Source: Dryocola sp032000125 (GTDB taxonomy: Bacteria > Pseudomonadota > Gammaproteobacteria > Enterobacterales > Enterobacteriaceae). From it: 64,000 nt of DNA. The stretch lies in assembly GCA_032000125.1 (NCBI GenBank), contig DAMALH010000001.1, positions 62,001 to 126,000 of the forward strand, given 5' to 3'. The position numbers were made by a program, and so were the translations under genes. Positions 40,457-49,527 of the stretch are shown piece by piece. Within the stretch, counting starts at the first letter, position 1, and every line of letters begins with the position of its first letter. The notes under the pieces are model-generated. The model had not been told where the DNA came from. It saw only the letters and a list, made by a program, of their open reading frames with translations, and ran no database searches.

Positions 40457-43162
40457 TTAGCTCAGTCGACCATGGCACTGCTTGAATTTTTTACCGGAAC
40501 CGCAAGGACACGGATCGTTGCGGCCTACTTTACGTTCGCCGGTTTCCGCGGCCAAAGCAATCGCTGCCTCAGTATCGTCATCCACGTGGCTTAGCTGCTG
40601 CATTTGAGCCAGACGCTCGGCTTCTTCGCGGCGCTGCTGCTCCATTGCTTCAACCTCTTCCGGCATCCGTACCTGAACTTTGCACAGGGTGCTGATGACT
40701 TCGTATTTCAGCGATTCAAGCATGGCGGCAAACATCGAGAAGGATTCACGTTTGTATTCCTGCTTGGGATCTTTTTGCGCGTAGCCACGCAGGTGGATAC
40801 CCTGACGCAGGTAGTCCATCGCGGCCAGATGCTCCTTCCACAGCGAATCCAGCGTCTGCAACATGACGCCTTTCTCGAAGTGACGCATCATCTCAGCACC
40901 AACAACCTCTTCTTTGCGCTGATAAACTTCGATCGCATTCTGCAAAATACGCTCGCGCAGCGTTTCTTCATGCAGCTCAGGCTCTTTGTCCAGCCACTCT
41001 TTAATCGGCATCTCAAGGTCGAAGTCGTTTTTCAGGCGTTCGACAAGGCCCTGAACATCCCACATTTCTTCCAAAGACTGCGGCGGGATATGCGCATCAA
41101 TTGTGGTTTTGAACACGTCTTCGCGGATGCTGCTAATGGTTTCGCTTACGTCGCTTACGTCCAGCAGTTCGTTACGCTGGGTATAGATAGCACGGCGCTG
41201 GTCGTTGGCAACGTCATCGTATTCCAGCAGTTGCTTACGGATATCGAAGTTACGGCTTTCCACTTTACGCTGTGCGTTGGCAATGGCTTTGGTCACCCAC
41301 GGGTGCTCAATCGCCTCACCGGGCTTCATACCCAGTTTGCGCATCATGTTAGATACACGGTCTGAGGCGAAAATACGCATCAGGGCATCTTCCATGGACA
41401 GGTAGAAACGAGAAGAACCGGCATCGCCCTGACGGCCGGAACGGCCACGCAACTGGTTATCGATACGGCGAGATTCGTGACGTTCGGTACCAATGATGTG
41501 TAAACCGCCGGACGCCAGCACCGCTTCGTGGCGTACCTGCCAGTCAGCTTTGATCTGTGCAATCTGCTCAGGCGTCGGGTCGACAAGCTCGGCCACTTCC
41601 GCCTGCCAGCTACCGCCCAACACGATATCCGTACCACGGCCCGCCATGTTGGTTGCGATAGTAACGGCAGCAGGATAACCCGCCTGCGCAACAATGCCTG
41701 CTTCATTGGCGTGGAATTTGGCGTTCAGGACGTTGTGCTTGACGCCCGCTTTAGTCAGCTCGGCAGAAACCACTTCGGATTTCTCGATGGAGATGGTCCC
41801 CACGAGTACCGGCTGGCCGTTCGCCGTACGCGCTTTAATGTCTTCGATGATTGCGCCGATTTTGTCCATTTCGGTCATGTAGACCAGATCCGGCATATCT
41901 TTACGGATCATCGGACGGTTAGTCGGCACCACGATGGTATCGAGTTTATAGATGGAGCTGAATTCGAACGCTTCGGTATCTGCAGTACCGGTCATACCGG
42001 CCAGTTTCTCATACAGACGGAAGTAGTTCTGGAAGGTGATAGAAGCCAGCGTCTGGTTTTCGTTTTGAATATCCACGCCTTCTTTTGCTTCCACGGCCTG
42101 GTGCAGACCATCGGACCAGCGACGGCCCTGCATGGTACGGCCCGTGTGTTCATCAACGATAATGACTTCGCCATCTTTAACGATGTAGTCAACGTCGCGA
42201 GTAAACAGCGCGTGGGCACGCAGCGCGGCGGTAACGTGATGCATCAGCATAATGTTAGTCGGGGAGTAAAGCGACTCGCCCTCGTCCATCATCCCGGCAT
42301 CCATCAGCAATTCTTCAATCTTCACCAGGCCACGTTCGGTCAGGTTAACCTGGCGGGATTTTTCATCCACGGAGAAATGGCCTTCGCCCTGGAAAGTGTC
42401 GGAGTCTTCTTTTTCCTGACGGATCAGGTGAGGAATGATGGTGTTTACTTTTTTGTACAGCTCGGAGCTGTCTTCGGCCGGACCAGAAATGATAAGCGGG
42501 GTACGAGCCTCATCAATCAGGATGGAGTCAACCTCATCCACCAGCGCATAGTGTAGCTTACGCTGAACGCGTTCTTCAGGGCTGAACGCCATGTTGTCGC
42601 GCAGGTAATCAAAGCCGTATTCGTTGTTGGTACCGTAGGTGATATCGGCAGCATAAGCTTCACGCTTGGCTGGCGCCGGCATTCCCGGCAGGTTGATACC
42701 CACGCTCAGGCCAAGGAACTCGAACAGCGGACGGTTGTTTTCCGCATCGCGCTGGGCCAGATAGTCGTTCACGGTTACCACGTGAACCCCTTTACCGCTC
42801 AGCGCGTTCAGGTAAGCGGGCAGCGTTGCCGTCAGCGTTTTACCTTCACCGGTACGCATTTCTGCGATACAGCGATCGTTGAGCACCATACCGCCGAGTA
42901 GCTGCACATCGAAATGACGCATCCCGAATACGCGTTTACTTGCTTCACGCACCACGGCGAAAGCCTCAGGAATGAGCGTTTCCAGCACGACGCCTTTTTC
43001 CAGACGGGCGCGGAACTCATCGGTTTTCGCCTTCAGCTCATCGTCAGAGAGCTTTTCCATTTCCGGTTCCATGCTGTTGATCATGGATACCACTTTACGC
43101 ATACGGCGCAATGAACGATCGTTACGACTGCCAAAGACTTTAGTTAACAATTTGATTAGCAT
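40457..43162 (-). CDS. secA: preprotein translocase ATPase SecA
   Basis: SecA drives post-translational export through SecYEG. It has 901 residues, as in E. coli. Walker A is MRTGEGKT (about residue 102), Walker B is in LVDEVDSILIDEARTP, and the helicase motif VTIATNMAGRGTDI and the C-terminal zinc motif CPCGSGKKFKQCHG are all present. The start is 65 nt after secM, whose translation arrest is expected to unmask the secA ribosome site. Confidence 0.98.
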   Translation of the reverse strand: MLIKLLTKVFGSRNDRSLRRMRKVVSMINSMEPEMEKLSDDELKAKTDEFRARLEKGVVLETLIPEAFAVVREASKRVFGMRHFDVQLLGGMVLNDRCIAEMRTGEGKTLTATLPAYLNALSGKGVHVVTVNDYLAQRDAENNRPLFEFLGLSVGINLPGMPAPAKREAYAADITYGTNNEYGFDYLRDNMAFSPEERVQRKLHYALVDEVDSILIDEARTPLIISGPAEDSSELYKKVNTIIPHLIRQEKEDSDTFQGEGHFSVDEKSRQVNLTERGLVKIEELLMDAGMMDEGESLYSPTNIMLMHHVTAALRAHALFTRDVDYIVKDGEVIIVDEHTGRTMQGRRWSDGLHQAVEAKEGVDIQNENQTLASITFQNYFRLYEKLAGMTGTADTEAFEFSSIYKLDTIVVPTNRPMIRKDMPDLVYMTEMDKIGAIIEDIKARTANGQPVLVGTISIEKSEVVSAELTKAGVKHNVLNAKFHANEAGIVAQAGYPAAVTIATNMAGRGTDIVLGGSWQAEVAELVDPTPEQIAQIKADWQVRHEAVLASGGLHIIGTERHESRRIDNQLRGRSGRQGDAGSSRFYLSMEDALMRIFASDRVSNMMRKLGMKPGEAIEHPWVTKAIANAQRKVESRNFDIRKQLLEYDDVANDQRRAIYTQRNELLDVSDVSETISSIREDVFKTTIDAHIPPQSLEEMWDVQGLVERLKNDFDLEMPIKEWLDKEPELHEETLRERILQNAIEVYQRKEEVVGAEMMRHFEKGVMLQTLDSLWKEHLAAMDYLRQGIHLRGYAQKDPKQEYKRESFSMFAAMLESLKYEVISTLCKVQVRMPEEVEAMEQQRREEAERLAQMQQLSHVDDDTEAAIALAAETGERKVGRNDPCPCGSGKKFKQCHGRLS

Positions 43163-43227
43163 AATAAATTCTCGAACGCCTGCATCAGAGCAGATCTACA
43201 GATAGTGTTATAATTGAAAGAGATTTT

Positions 43228-43734
43228 TTAACTGAGGCGTTGGGGACCGGCGCGAATACCCTGCACCTGGCCTACCCACATTGCAGGACTGAATACCGCA
43301 ACAGCAGGGGGCTGCCAGAGTGAGATATGGCGAACGATAACGGGCGGTTTGCTTTCCTGGGTTAATAACGCGTTGAGCGTATCCAGTAAAGCGAGATGCT
43401 GCGCCTGAAGCGGTATATTCTCTTGTGCTACCGGCAGCGCTTGCGGCGCCATAGCGAAAGAAAGGTGGCGGATGACGGTACGGATGGCATGCTGGTGCCA
43501 GTAATCCACGGTAAACGACGGGCGGCGGGTGCTTTCCTGCAATAATACCAGGCTATCGAAACTAACCTGATTAAGGTAGTCCTGACCGCTGGCAGAGGTT
43601 TCCGCAGGCGCGTTACGATCGGTGTTTCCGCTTAGCGCAGGCATGCCAAAACTCGCCGCGACCATCCCTAACAAGAGATGCGGCCAGAAATAACGTCTGC
43701 CAAACTGTCGCCAACGATTTAGAATACCAATCAC
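43228..43734 (-). CDS. secM: SecM, secretion monitor
   Basis: SecM is an exported 168-residue peptide whose C-terminal arrest sequence stalls the ribosome until SecA pulls it out, raising secA translation. A long signal peptide (to about residue 36, PALSGN) is present. The arrest segment is F148...W153-V154...G159-IRAGP164 followed by QRLS. The spacing is the same as in E. coli (FxxxxWIxxxxGIRAGP), but valine replaces the isoleucine after tryptophan. Between residues 125 and 147 the sequence differs strongly from E. coli. Its start codon is only 22 bp from that of the divergent DUF721 gene. Confidence 0.95.
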   Translation of the reverse strand: MIGILNRWRQFGRRYFWPHLLLGMVAASFGMPALSGNTDRNAPAETSASGQDYLNQVSFDSLVLLQESTRRPSFTVDYWHQHAIRTVIRHLSFAMAPQALPVAQENIPLQAQHLALLDTLNALLTQESKPPVIVRHISLWQPPAVAVFSPAMWVGQVQGIRAGPQRLS

Positions 43735-43756
43735 TTTTTCCGCCGGAGCTTATAGT

Positions 43757-44266
43757 ATGCGCGATAGTCGCCCGCAATCTTTAGATAATCTGTTCGACGA
43801 TGCCGGAACTCAAAGCGTGCTGCAAAACGTGCAACAGCGCGCGACCGCCTTATTACGGCTCAACCGGGCAGTGAGAAGCATCATACCTGCTCAACTGCAT
43901 CCCTGGTGTCGGGTAGCAAACTTCCGACAGGGGATCCTCGTACTTGAAACGGCAAATGCAAGCTGGCTGATGCGGTTACGCTATGAACAAGCCACGCTGT
44001 TGAGTGCATTGCGCGCACAAATACTACCATCATTGACGTCAATCGACATCAGGATTAATCCCGCGCTTGCAGCAATTGGCAGGGATTCCGTACAAGAAAG
44101 CAGCACTCAGTCACAGAGCGGGCAATTTGAAGTTAATCGGGAGTTGAGCGAGCAGAGTGCGGAAGCGTTACGGGAGGTGGCTAAACGTAGCCCGGAGAAG
44201 CTTAGAGCGGCAATAGAACGACTGGCTTCGTTGGCCGGAGAGAGTACCAACAAAAACCAGTCGTAA
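43757..44266 (+). CDS. DUF721 (DciA-like) protein
   Basis: The protein has 169 residues. The N-terminal part (about residues 10-100) carries the DUF721 layout: a helical segment, then LHPWCRVANFRQGILVLETANASWLMRLRYEQATLLSALR. The rest is a polar, Gln/Ser/Glu-rich tail. DUF721 includes DciA, which helps load the DnaB helicase in bacteria that lack DnaC. E. coli K-12 has, as I recall, no such gene here, while other enterics do. GGAG lies 8 nt before the ATG. It runs opposite to all its neighbours, convergent with lpxC (13 bp) and divergent from secM. Whether it still works with DnaB is unknown. Confidence 0.82.
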   Translation: MRDSRPQSLDNLFDDAGTQSVLQNVQQRATALLRLNRAVRSIIPAQLHPWCRVANFRQGILVLETANASWLMRLRYEQATLLSALRAQILPSLTSIDIRINPALAAIGRDSVQESSTQSQSGQFEVNRELSEQSAEALREVAKRSPEKLRAAIERLASLAGESTNKNQS

Positions 44267-44279
44267 TCGAGAGCTTGCG

Positions 44280-45197
44280 TTACGCCAGCACCATAGTAGG
44301 TGCTTTGAATGCCAGCGGAAGTTCAGCGTCGTCTTCAAAGGTCGCCCATTCCCAGGCTTCCTGCTTCGCCAGAACCGCCTGCAGCAGTTTATTGTTCAGA
44401 GCATGACCCGATTTATAGGCGGTAAACGCGCCGATAATATTGTGGCCGCACATGAACAAATCACCGATAGCGTCCAGCATTTTGTGACGAACGAATTCAT
44501 CTTCAAAGCGCAGGCCGTCTTCGTTCAGCACGCGATAATCGTCAACAACGATGGCACAATCGAAGCTGCCGCCCAGGCACAGGCCGCGGGACTGCAGATA
44601 TTCGATATCGCGCATAAAGCCGAAAGTACGAGCGCGGCTGATCTGGCGCATAAAGGCGTCCGCAGAGAAATTCATGCTGTAACGCTGGGTGCTTGCATCA
44701 ATCGCCGGATGGTTAAAGTCGATGGTAAAGTCCAACGAAAAACCATTATACGGCCTGAATTCAGCCCATTTATCGCCATCTTCAACACGAACCGTCTCTT
44801 TGACGCGCACAAATTTCTTCGCACGGTTCAGTTCGTCGATACCGGCATCAAGGAGCAGGTAGACAAACGGCGCCGCACTACCGTCCATGATCGGGATTTC
44901 TGGCGCATCGACTTCAACAATAATGTTGTCGATACCCAGCCCCGCCAGGGCAGCGTTAAGGTGCTCAACGGTAGATATCCGCACATCGTGCTCGTTCACC
45001 AGGCACGTACAGAGCATGGTATCACGCACAGATTTGGCATCTGCCGGAAAATCTACCGGAGGATTCAAGTCGGTGCGACGATAGATGACCCCGGTATTGG
45101 CCGGCGCAGGGCGCAGCGTCAGTGTGACCTTTTTGCCGGTATGTAAACCGACGCCAGTCGCCTGAACGATACGTTTTAGTGTCCTTTGTTTGATCAT
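44280..45197 (-). CDS. lpxC: UDP-3-O-acyl-GlcNAc deacetylase
   Basis: LpxC is the committed step of lipid A synthesis and a zinc amidase. It has 305 residues. The zinc ligands are in STVEHLNAAL (H79) and RHKMLDAIGDL (H238, D242). It is the last gene of the division cluster, 100 nt after ftsZ. The C terminus ends in FKAPTMVLA, the type of tail recognised by FtsH in E. coli. Confidence 0.98.
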   Translation of the reverse strand: MIKQRTLKRIVQATGVGLHTGKKVTLTLRPAPANTGVIYRRTDLNPPVDFPADAKSVRDTMLCTCLVNEHDVRISTVEHLNAALAGLGIDNIIVEVDAPEIPIMDGSAAPFVYLLLDAGIDELNRAKKFVRVKETVRVEDGDKWAEFRPYNGFSLDFTIDFNHPAIDASTQRYSMNFSADAFMRQISRARTFGFMRDIEYLQSRGLCLGGSFDCAIVVDDYRVLNEDGLRFEDEFVRHKMLDAIGDLFMCGHNIIGAFTAYKSGHALNNKLLQAVLAKQEAWEWATFEDDAELPLAFKAPTMVLA

Positions 45198-45297
45198 CGT
45201 ATAATCTCGCCAAATTACTTATCCAACCGAAGTGTATATCACAATCGGCAGGCCAGTTTAGCACAAAGAGCGGAGATGCCCAACTTCCGGTTTATTC

Positions 45298-46452
45298 TTA
45301 ATCAGCCTGCTTGCGCAGGAATGCTGGAATATCCAGGTAATCGGGTTCTTTCGCAGTCTGTGGCGTATTGTCGTTAACGACCTTGGCAGCAGGCTTCTGC
45401 TCCTGAGTCAAAGGCGCCATACCGTGCTGCTGATAACGATCCATAACAGGCTGCTGGGTCTGCTGTTTGTTCGTAACCAGGGTAATTTCTGGACGCTTAT
45501 CCATGCCGATGCCGGTAGCAACAACGGTAACGCGCAGTTCGTCGTTCATCTCTGGATCCAGAGATGTACCGATAACCACGGTCGCGTTATCAGAAGCGAA
45601 CGCACGGATAGTGTTACCCACGGTTTCGAACTCATCCAGACGCAGGTCGAAGCCCGCGGTGATGTTAACCAGCACGCCACGCGCGCCAGACAGGTCGATA
45701 TCTTCCAGCAGCGGGCTGGAAATCGCCATTTCTGCCGCTTCTTCCGCACGGTCTTCGCCACTTGCCACGCCGGAGCCCATCATGGCATAGCCCATTTCGG
45801 ACATCACGGTACGCACGTCAGCAAAGTCGACGTTCATCAGACCCGGACGGGTAATCAGTTCCGCGATACCCTGTACGGCGCCTTTCAGTACATCGTTCGC
45901 CGCGCCAAACGCGTCGAGCAAAGAGATACCGCGGCCAAGCACTTTCAGCAGCTTGTCGTTTGGAATAGTGATCAGTGAGTCAACGTGTTTTGACAGCTCG
46001 GCGATGCCCTGCTCCGCGAATGCCATACGCTTCTTGCCTTCAAAATTGAAAGGCTTAGTAACAACGGCAACGGTGAGGATACCGAGGTCTTTTGCAACTT
46101 CCGCAACAACAGGTGCGGCGCCCGTACCCGTGCCGCCGCCCATACCTGCGGCGATAAACACCATGTCTGCGCCTTCAAGCGCGGCGCGTAACGCATCACG
46201 ATCTTCATCGGCTGCGGAACGACCCACTTCAGGGTTTGCTCCAGCGCCCAGACCTTTGGTAATACCATTACCAATCTGGATTGTCTGGCCTACTGCGGTT
46301 TTACGCAACGCCTGCGCGTCGGTATTCACCGCGAAGAAATCAACGCCTTCGATGCGCTCGCGCACCATGTGTTCAACGGCATTACCGCCGCCGCCACCGA
46401 CGCCGATGACTTTAATCACCGCGTCGTTGGTCAGTTCCATAGGTTCAAACAT
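45298..46452 (-). CDS. ftsZ: cell division GTPase FtsZ
   Basis: FtsZ is the tubulin-like GTPase that forms the Z ring. It has 384 residues. The GTP motif is GGGTGTGAAP near residue 105, and the synergy-loop residues (NVDFADVRTVM) are conserved. The variable linker ends in the C-terminal peptide DYLDIPAFLRKQAD that binds FtsA and ZipA. It is 63 nt after ftsA. Confidence 0.98.
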   Translation of the reverse strand: MFEPMELTNDAVIKVIGVGGGGGNAVEHMVRERIEGVDFFAVNTDAQALRKTAVGQTIQIGNGITKGLGAGANPEVGRSAADEDRDALRAALEGADMVFIAAGMGGGTGTGAAPVVAEVAKDLGILTVAVVTKPFNFEGKKRMAFAEQGIAELSKHVDSLITIPNDKLLKVLGRGISLLDAFGAANDVLKGAVQGIAELITRPGLMNVDFADVRTVMSEMGYAMMGSGVASGEDRAEEAAEMAISSPLLEDIDLSGARGVLVNITAGFDLRLDEFETVGNTIRAFASDNATVVIGTSLDPEMNDELRVTVVATGIGMDKRPEITLVTNKQQTQQPVMDRYQQHGMAPLTQEQKPAAKVVNDNTPQTAKEPDYLDIPAFLRKQAD

Positions 46453-46515
46453 AGTTTCTCTCCGTTTTGTGCCTGTCGCCTGAGACCGCTAATTTTGTCC
46501 GGTCTCTTATAAAAA

Positions 46516-47772
46516 TTAAAACTCTTTTCTCAGCCAGCTATTGATTCGCTTAAACCATGAGCCGACAGAGGTCCGTTTTTCCACTTCTGCTTCACCACTG
46601 AGATGAGACTCTTTCCCGTAGTGCAGCAAGCCAACGGCAGTCGAATAGTACGACTCCTGGGCATAATCAGTCAGGCCAGTAATATTTAACGGCTGTCCGA
46701 TACGCACCTGCGTATGGAACACGCGCTGAGCACAGGCCGCCAGACCTTCAATTTGCGCAGCACCACCGGTTAACACAATCCCCGCGGCCAGGTGGTGCTT
46801 CACACCCTGCAGACGGAGCTGTTCCTGTAACTGCAAAATCTCTTCATTGACCAGGTTTAGCAACTCGGTATAACGCGGCTCAATAACTTCAGCAAGCGTC
46901 TGACGCTGCAGGCTGCGCGGCGGGCGGCCGCCCACGCTCGGCACTTCAACGTTTTCGTCTTTGCCAACGATAGAGCCCAGCGCACAACCATGGCGTACCT
47001 TAATGGCTTCTGCATCGCTTGGCGGCGTGCCGAAGGCATAGGCGATATCGCTGGTCACCACGTTCCCCGCATAAGGGATAACCTTGGTATGGCGCAGCGC
47101 GCCGCCGGTGTATACCGCGATATCCATTGTACCACCACCGATGTCAACTACGCAGACGCCCAATTCACGTTCGTCTTCGGTTAAAACGGCGTAGCTTGCA
47201 GCCAGTCCCGCAAAGATAAGTTGGTCAACTTTCAGACCGCAACGTTCAACGGCTTTAACGATGTTTTTAGCCATGTCGTTGTGGCAGGTAATCAAATGCA
47301 CCTTGGCCTGCATACGCACACCAGATAACCCTACCGGATTTTTAATCCCTTCCTGGTAATCGATGGCATATTCTTGCGGGATAACGTGCAGAACGCGATG
47401 TTCGTCACGAACGCGCACCGATTTTGCGGTATGTACGACGTTTTCCACGTCTTCCTGCGTCACCTCTTCTTCAGAGATAGGCACCATACCAATTTCGTTC
47501 TGGCAGCTAATATGCTTGCCGGACAGCGCCAGATAGACCGAGGAGATCTGGCAATCTGCCATAAGCTCTGCCTGGTCAATTGCACGCTGAACGCATTTTA
47601 CGACCGATTCAAGGTCGTTAACCCCGCCTTTGTCCATCCCACGGGATGGGCAGCTGCCCACGCCGATAATATTGACCATACCGTCGGGCAGAACTTCCCC
47701 TACTAAAGCGGCGACCTTCGCGGTCCCGATCTCCAGTCCAACTACCAGTTTTCTGTCCGTCGCCTTGATCAT
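46516..47772 (-). CDS. ftsA: cell division protein FtsA
   Basis: FtsA is an actin-like ATPase that tethers FtsZ to the membrane. It has 418 residues, close to the 420 of E. coli. The phosphate loop is VGLEIGTAKV, the second ATP motif is VVDIGGGTMD, and the C-terminal amphipathic helix is WFKRINSWLRKEF. The start overlaps ftsQ by 4 nt. Confidence 0.98.
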   Translation of the reverse strand: MIKATDRKLVVGLEIGTAKVAALVGEVLPDGMVNIIGVGSCPSRGMDKGGVNDLESVVKCVQRAIDQAELMADCQISSVYLALSGKHISCQNEIGMVPISEEEVTQEDVENVVHTAKSVRVRDEHRVLHVIPQEYAIDYQEGIKNPVGLSGVRMQAKVHLITCHNDMAKNIVKAVERCGLKVDQLIFAGLAASYAVLTEDERELGVCVVDIGGGTMDIAVYTGGALRHTKVIPYAGNVVTSDIAYAFGTPPSDAEAIKVRHGCALGSIVGKDENVEVPSVGGRPPRSLQRQTLAEVIEPRYTELLNLVNEEILQLQEQLRLQGVKHHLAAGIVLTGGAAQIEGLAACAQRVFHTQVRIGQPLNITGLTDYAQESYYSTAVGLLHYGKESHLSGEAEVEKRTSVGSWFKRINSWLRKEF

Positions 47773-48605
47773 TGTTGTTCTGCCTGTGCCTGATTCTGTT
47801 GCTGATTAGGATTAGGTTCCTGTACGGGAGCGGGCTGCCAGCCTACTGCCGCGCCTGAGTCATACCGCAAGTCGACATAGCTGACCTCTTTGCCGTCCGC
47901 TTGCCCCTGCTGTTGCAGAACCGGATACAGTTCTACAAAGCGACTCAGGCGTTTCATCGTATCGCCCCGGCCCAGGTTGAGCTTAATGCCGTTGTTCAGC
48001 GTCAACTGCCAGGAACGACGAGCGGTCATCGCCGCTTCTTTCAACGTGAATTTATCCTTTGCCAGCACCTGCCCCATTGCGCGATAGCCCTGCAAAACCT
48101 CACCTTCGCTTCCTTCAGGACCGGATAACATCGGTAAAGTCTGCTTTCCGGCACGCTCTGCCGGAACGCTAAAGGCGTTGCCTTCGGCGTCAATCATGTG
48201 CTGATCATTCCAACGCGCGATGGGCACATATTCAACCAGATGAATCTTCAATTCGTCCGGCCACTGCTTTCTTACGCTCGCCTGCTTAATCCAGGGCAAA
48301 CGTTCAATCTGTTGCTGGATGATATTCACATCCTGCGTCATAAAGGTGCCCGGAGGCCCCAGCGCCAGAATAGACTGGCGAATATCATCATTGCGCGTGT
48401 AATGCCGATCGCCGGTTAACACGAGTCTGGAAAGCGGCAGACGCTGAGCATCTTCCATCCAGCCGACCACAATCCAGCCACCGATAAACACCGTAAACAG
48501 CACCGCGCTCAGGAAGATAATGCCTGCCAGCCTTCCCCCGTTACTACGACGGGTGGTGCCGGGTTCTTCCTGGCGATTACGCGCATTCAGGGCTGCTTGC
48601 GACAT
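47769..48605 (-). CDS. ftsQ: cell division protein FtsQ
   Basis: FtsQ is a bitopic inner-membrane protein of the divisome that recruits FtsB and FtsL. It has 278 residues: a short cytoplasmic part, a membrane helix at about 27-48, a POTRA domain (about 57-126) and a beta domain. The C-terminal 20 residues are Gln/Asn-rich. It starts 1 nt after the ddlB stop and overlaps ftsA. Confidence 0.97.
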   Translation of the reverse strand: MSQAALNARNRQEEPGTTRRSNGGRLAGIIFLSAVLFTVFIGGWIVVGWMEDAQRLPLSRLVLTGDRHYTRNDDIRQSILALGPPGTFMTQDVNIIQQQIERLPWIKQASVRKQWPDELKIHLVEYVPIARWNDQHMIDAEGNAFSVPAERAGKQTLPMLSGPEGSEGEVLQGYRAMGQVLAKDKFTLKEAAMTARRSWQLTLNNGIKLNLGRGDTMKRLSRFVELYPVLQQQGQADGKEVSYVDLRYDSGAAVGWQPAPVQEPNPNQQQNQAQAEQQ

Positions 48606-48606
48606 A

Positions 48607-49527
48607 TCAGTCCGCCAACTCCAGAATACGTACTACCAGTTGTGAGAACGTCATTCCCGCCTGACGCGCCGCCATAGGCACCAGACTATGGCTGGTCATG
48701 CCCGGCGACGTGTTCACTTCCAGCAGATAAAACTGCCCGTCGCGGTCTTGCATCACGTCTACCCGGCCCCAGCCGCTGCAGCCTAAAATCTGCCAGGCCT
48801 GCAACACCAGCGCCTGTAAATCCTGCTCGCGTCCTTCGCTTAAACCACCCGGACAGAAATATTGAGTTTCATCAGAGAGATACTTCGCATCATAATCATA
48901 GAAGGTTCCAGCCGGCTGGATACGAATTGACGGTAATATTTCCTCACCGAGGATGGCTACCGTGTACTCAGGCCCGCTTAACCATTTTTCGATCAGTACT
49001 TCTTCATCGTGTTTAAAAGCCAGTTCCAGCGCAGCCGGCAGCGCAGCCGCCTCATCAACTTTGGACATCCCCACGCTTGAGCCTTCACGGCTTGGCTTTA
49101 CGATAACCGGCAGGCCCAGTTGGGTAATACGCTCGGCCGTTGCAGCGCTGATGCCTGCTTGCGCATCCCGGCGGGTCAACGCCACCCAGGGCGCAACCGG
49201 TAAATCCGCACCTTGCCACAGCAGCTTGGTACGCAATTTATCCATGCTGATGGCGGAGGCCATCACGCCGCTGCCGGTGTACGGCAGCTCCAGGAATTCC
49301 AGCAGCCCCTGCAACGTCCCATCTTCACCACCGCGGCCATGCAGCGCGATGAAGACTTTGTTAAACCCGTTAAGCTTGAGCTCGGTTACCGCGGTTTCCT
49401 GCGGATCAACGGCATGCGCGTCGATGCCCGCTTCTTTCAGGCCCGCCAGCACGGCGCTTCCTGACTGTAACGACACTTCACGCTCGGCGGAGTTTCCACC
49501 CAGCAGGACAGCGATTTTATCAGCCAT
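48607..49527 (-). CDS. ddlB: D-alanine-D-alanine ligase B
   Basis: DdlB makes the D-Ala-D-Ala dipeptide used by MurF. It is an ATP-grasp enzyme with 306 residues. The N-terminal signature is HGRGGEDGTLQG, the ATP loop is KPSREGSSVGMSKV, and the metal site is LLEVNTSPGMTSHSLVP. It overlaps murC by 8 nt. Confidence 0.98.
   Translation of the reverse strand: MADKIAVLLGGNSAEREVSLQSGSAVLAGLKEAGIDAHAVDPQETAVTELKLNGFNKVFIALHGRGGEDGTLQGLLEFLELPYTGSGVMASAISMDKLRTKLLWQGADLPVAPWVALTRRDAQAGISAATAERITQLGLPVIVKPSREGSSVGMSKVDEAAALPAALELAFKHDEEVLIEKWLSGPEYTVAILGEEILPSIRIQPAGTFYDYDAKYLSDETQYFCPGGLSEGREQDLQALVLQAWQILGCSGWGRVDVMQDRDGQFYLLEVNTSPGMTSHSLVPMAARQAGMTFSQLVVRILELAD

Noticed and set aside
41528..42556. 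A 342-codon open frame antisense to secA
   Set aside because: It is a shadow of secA. The composition is typical of reversed coding sequence.
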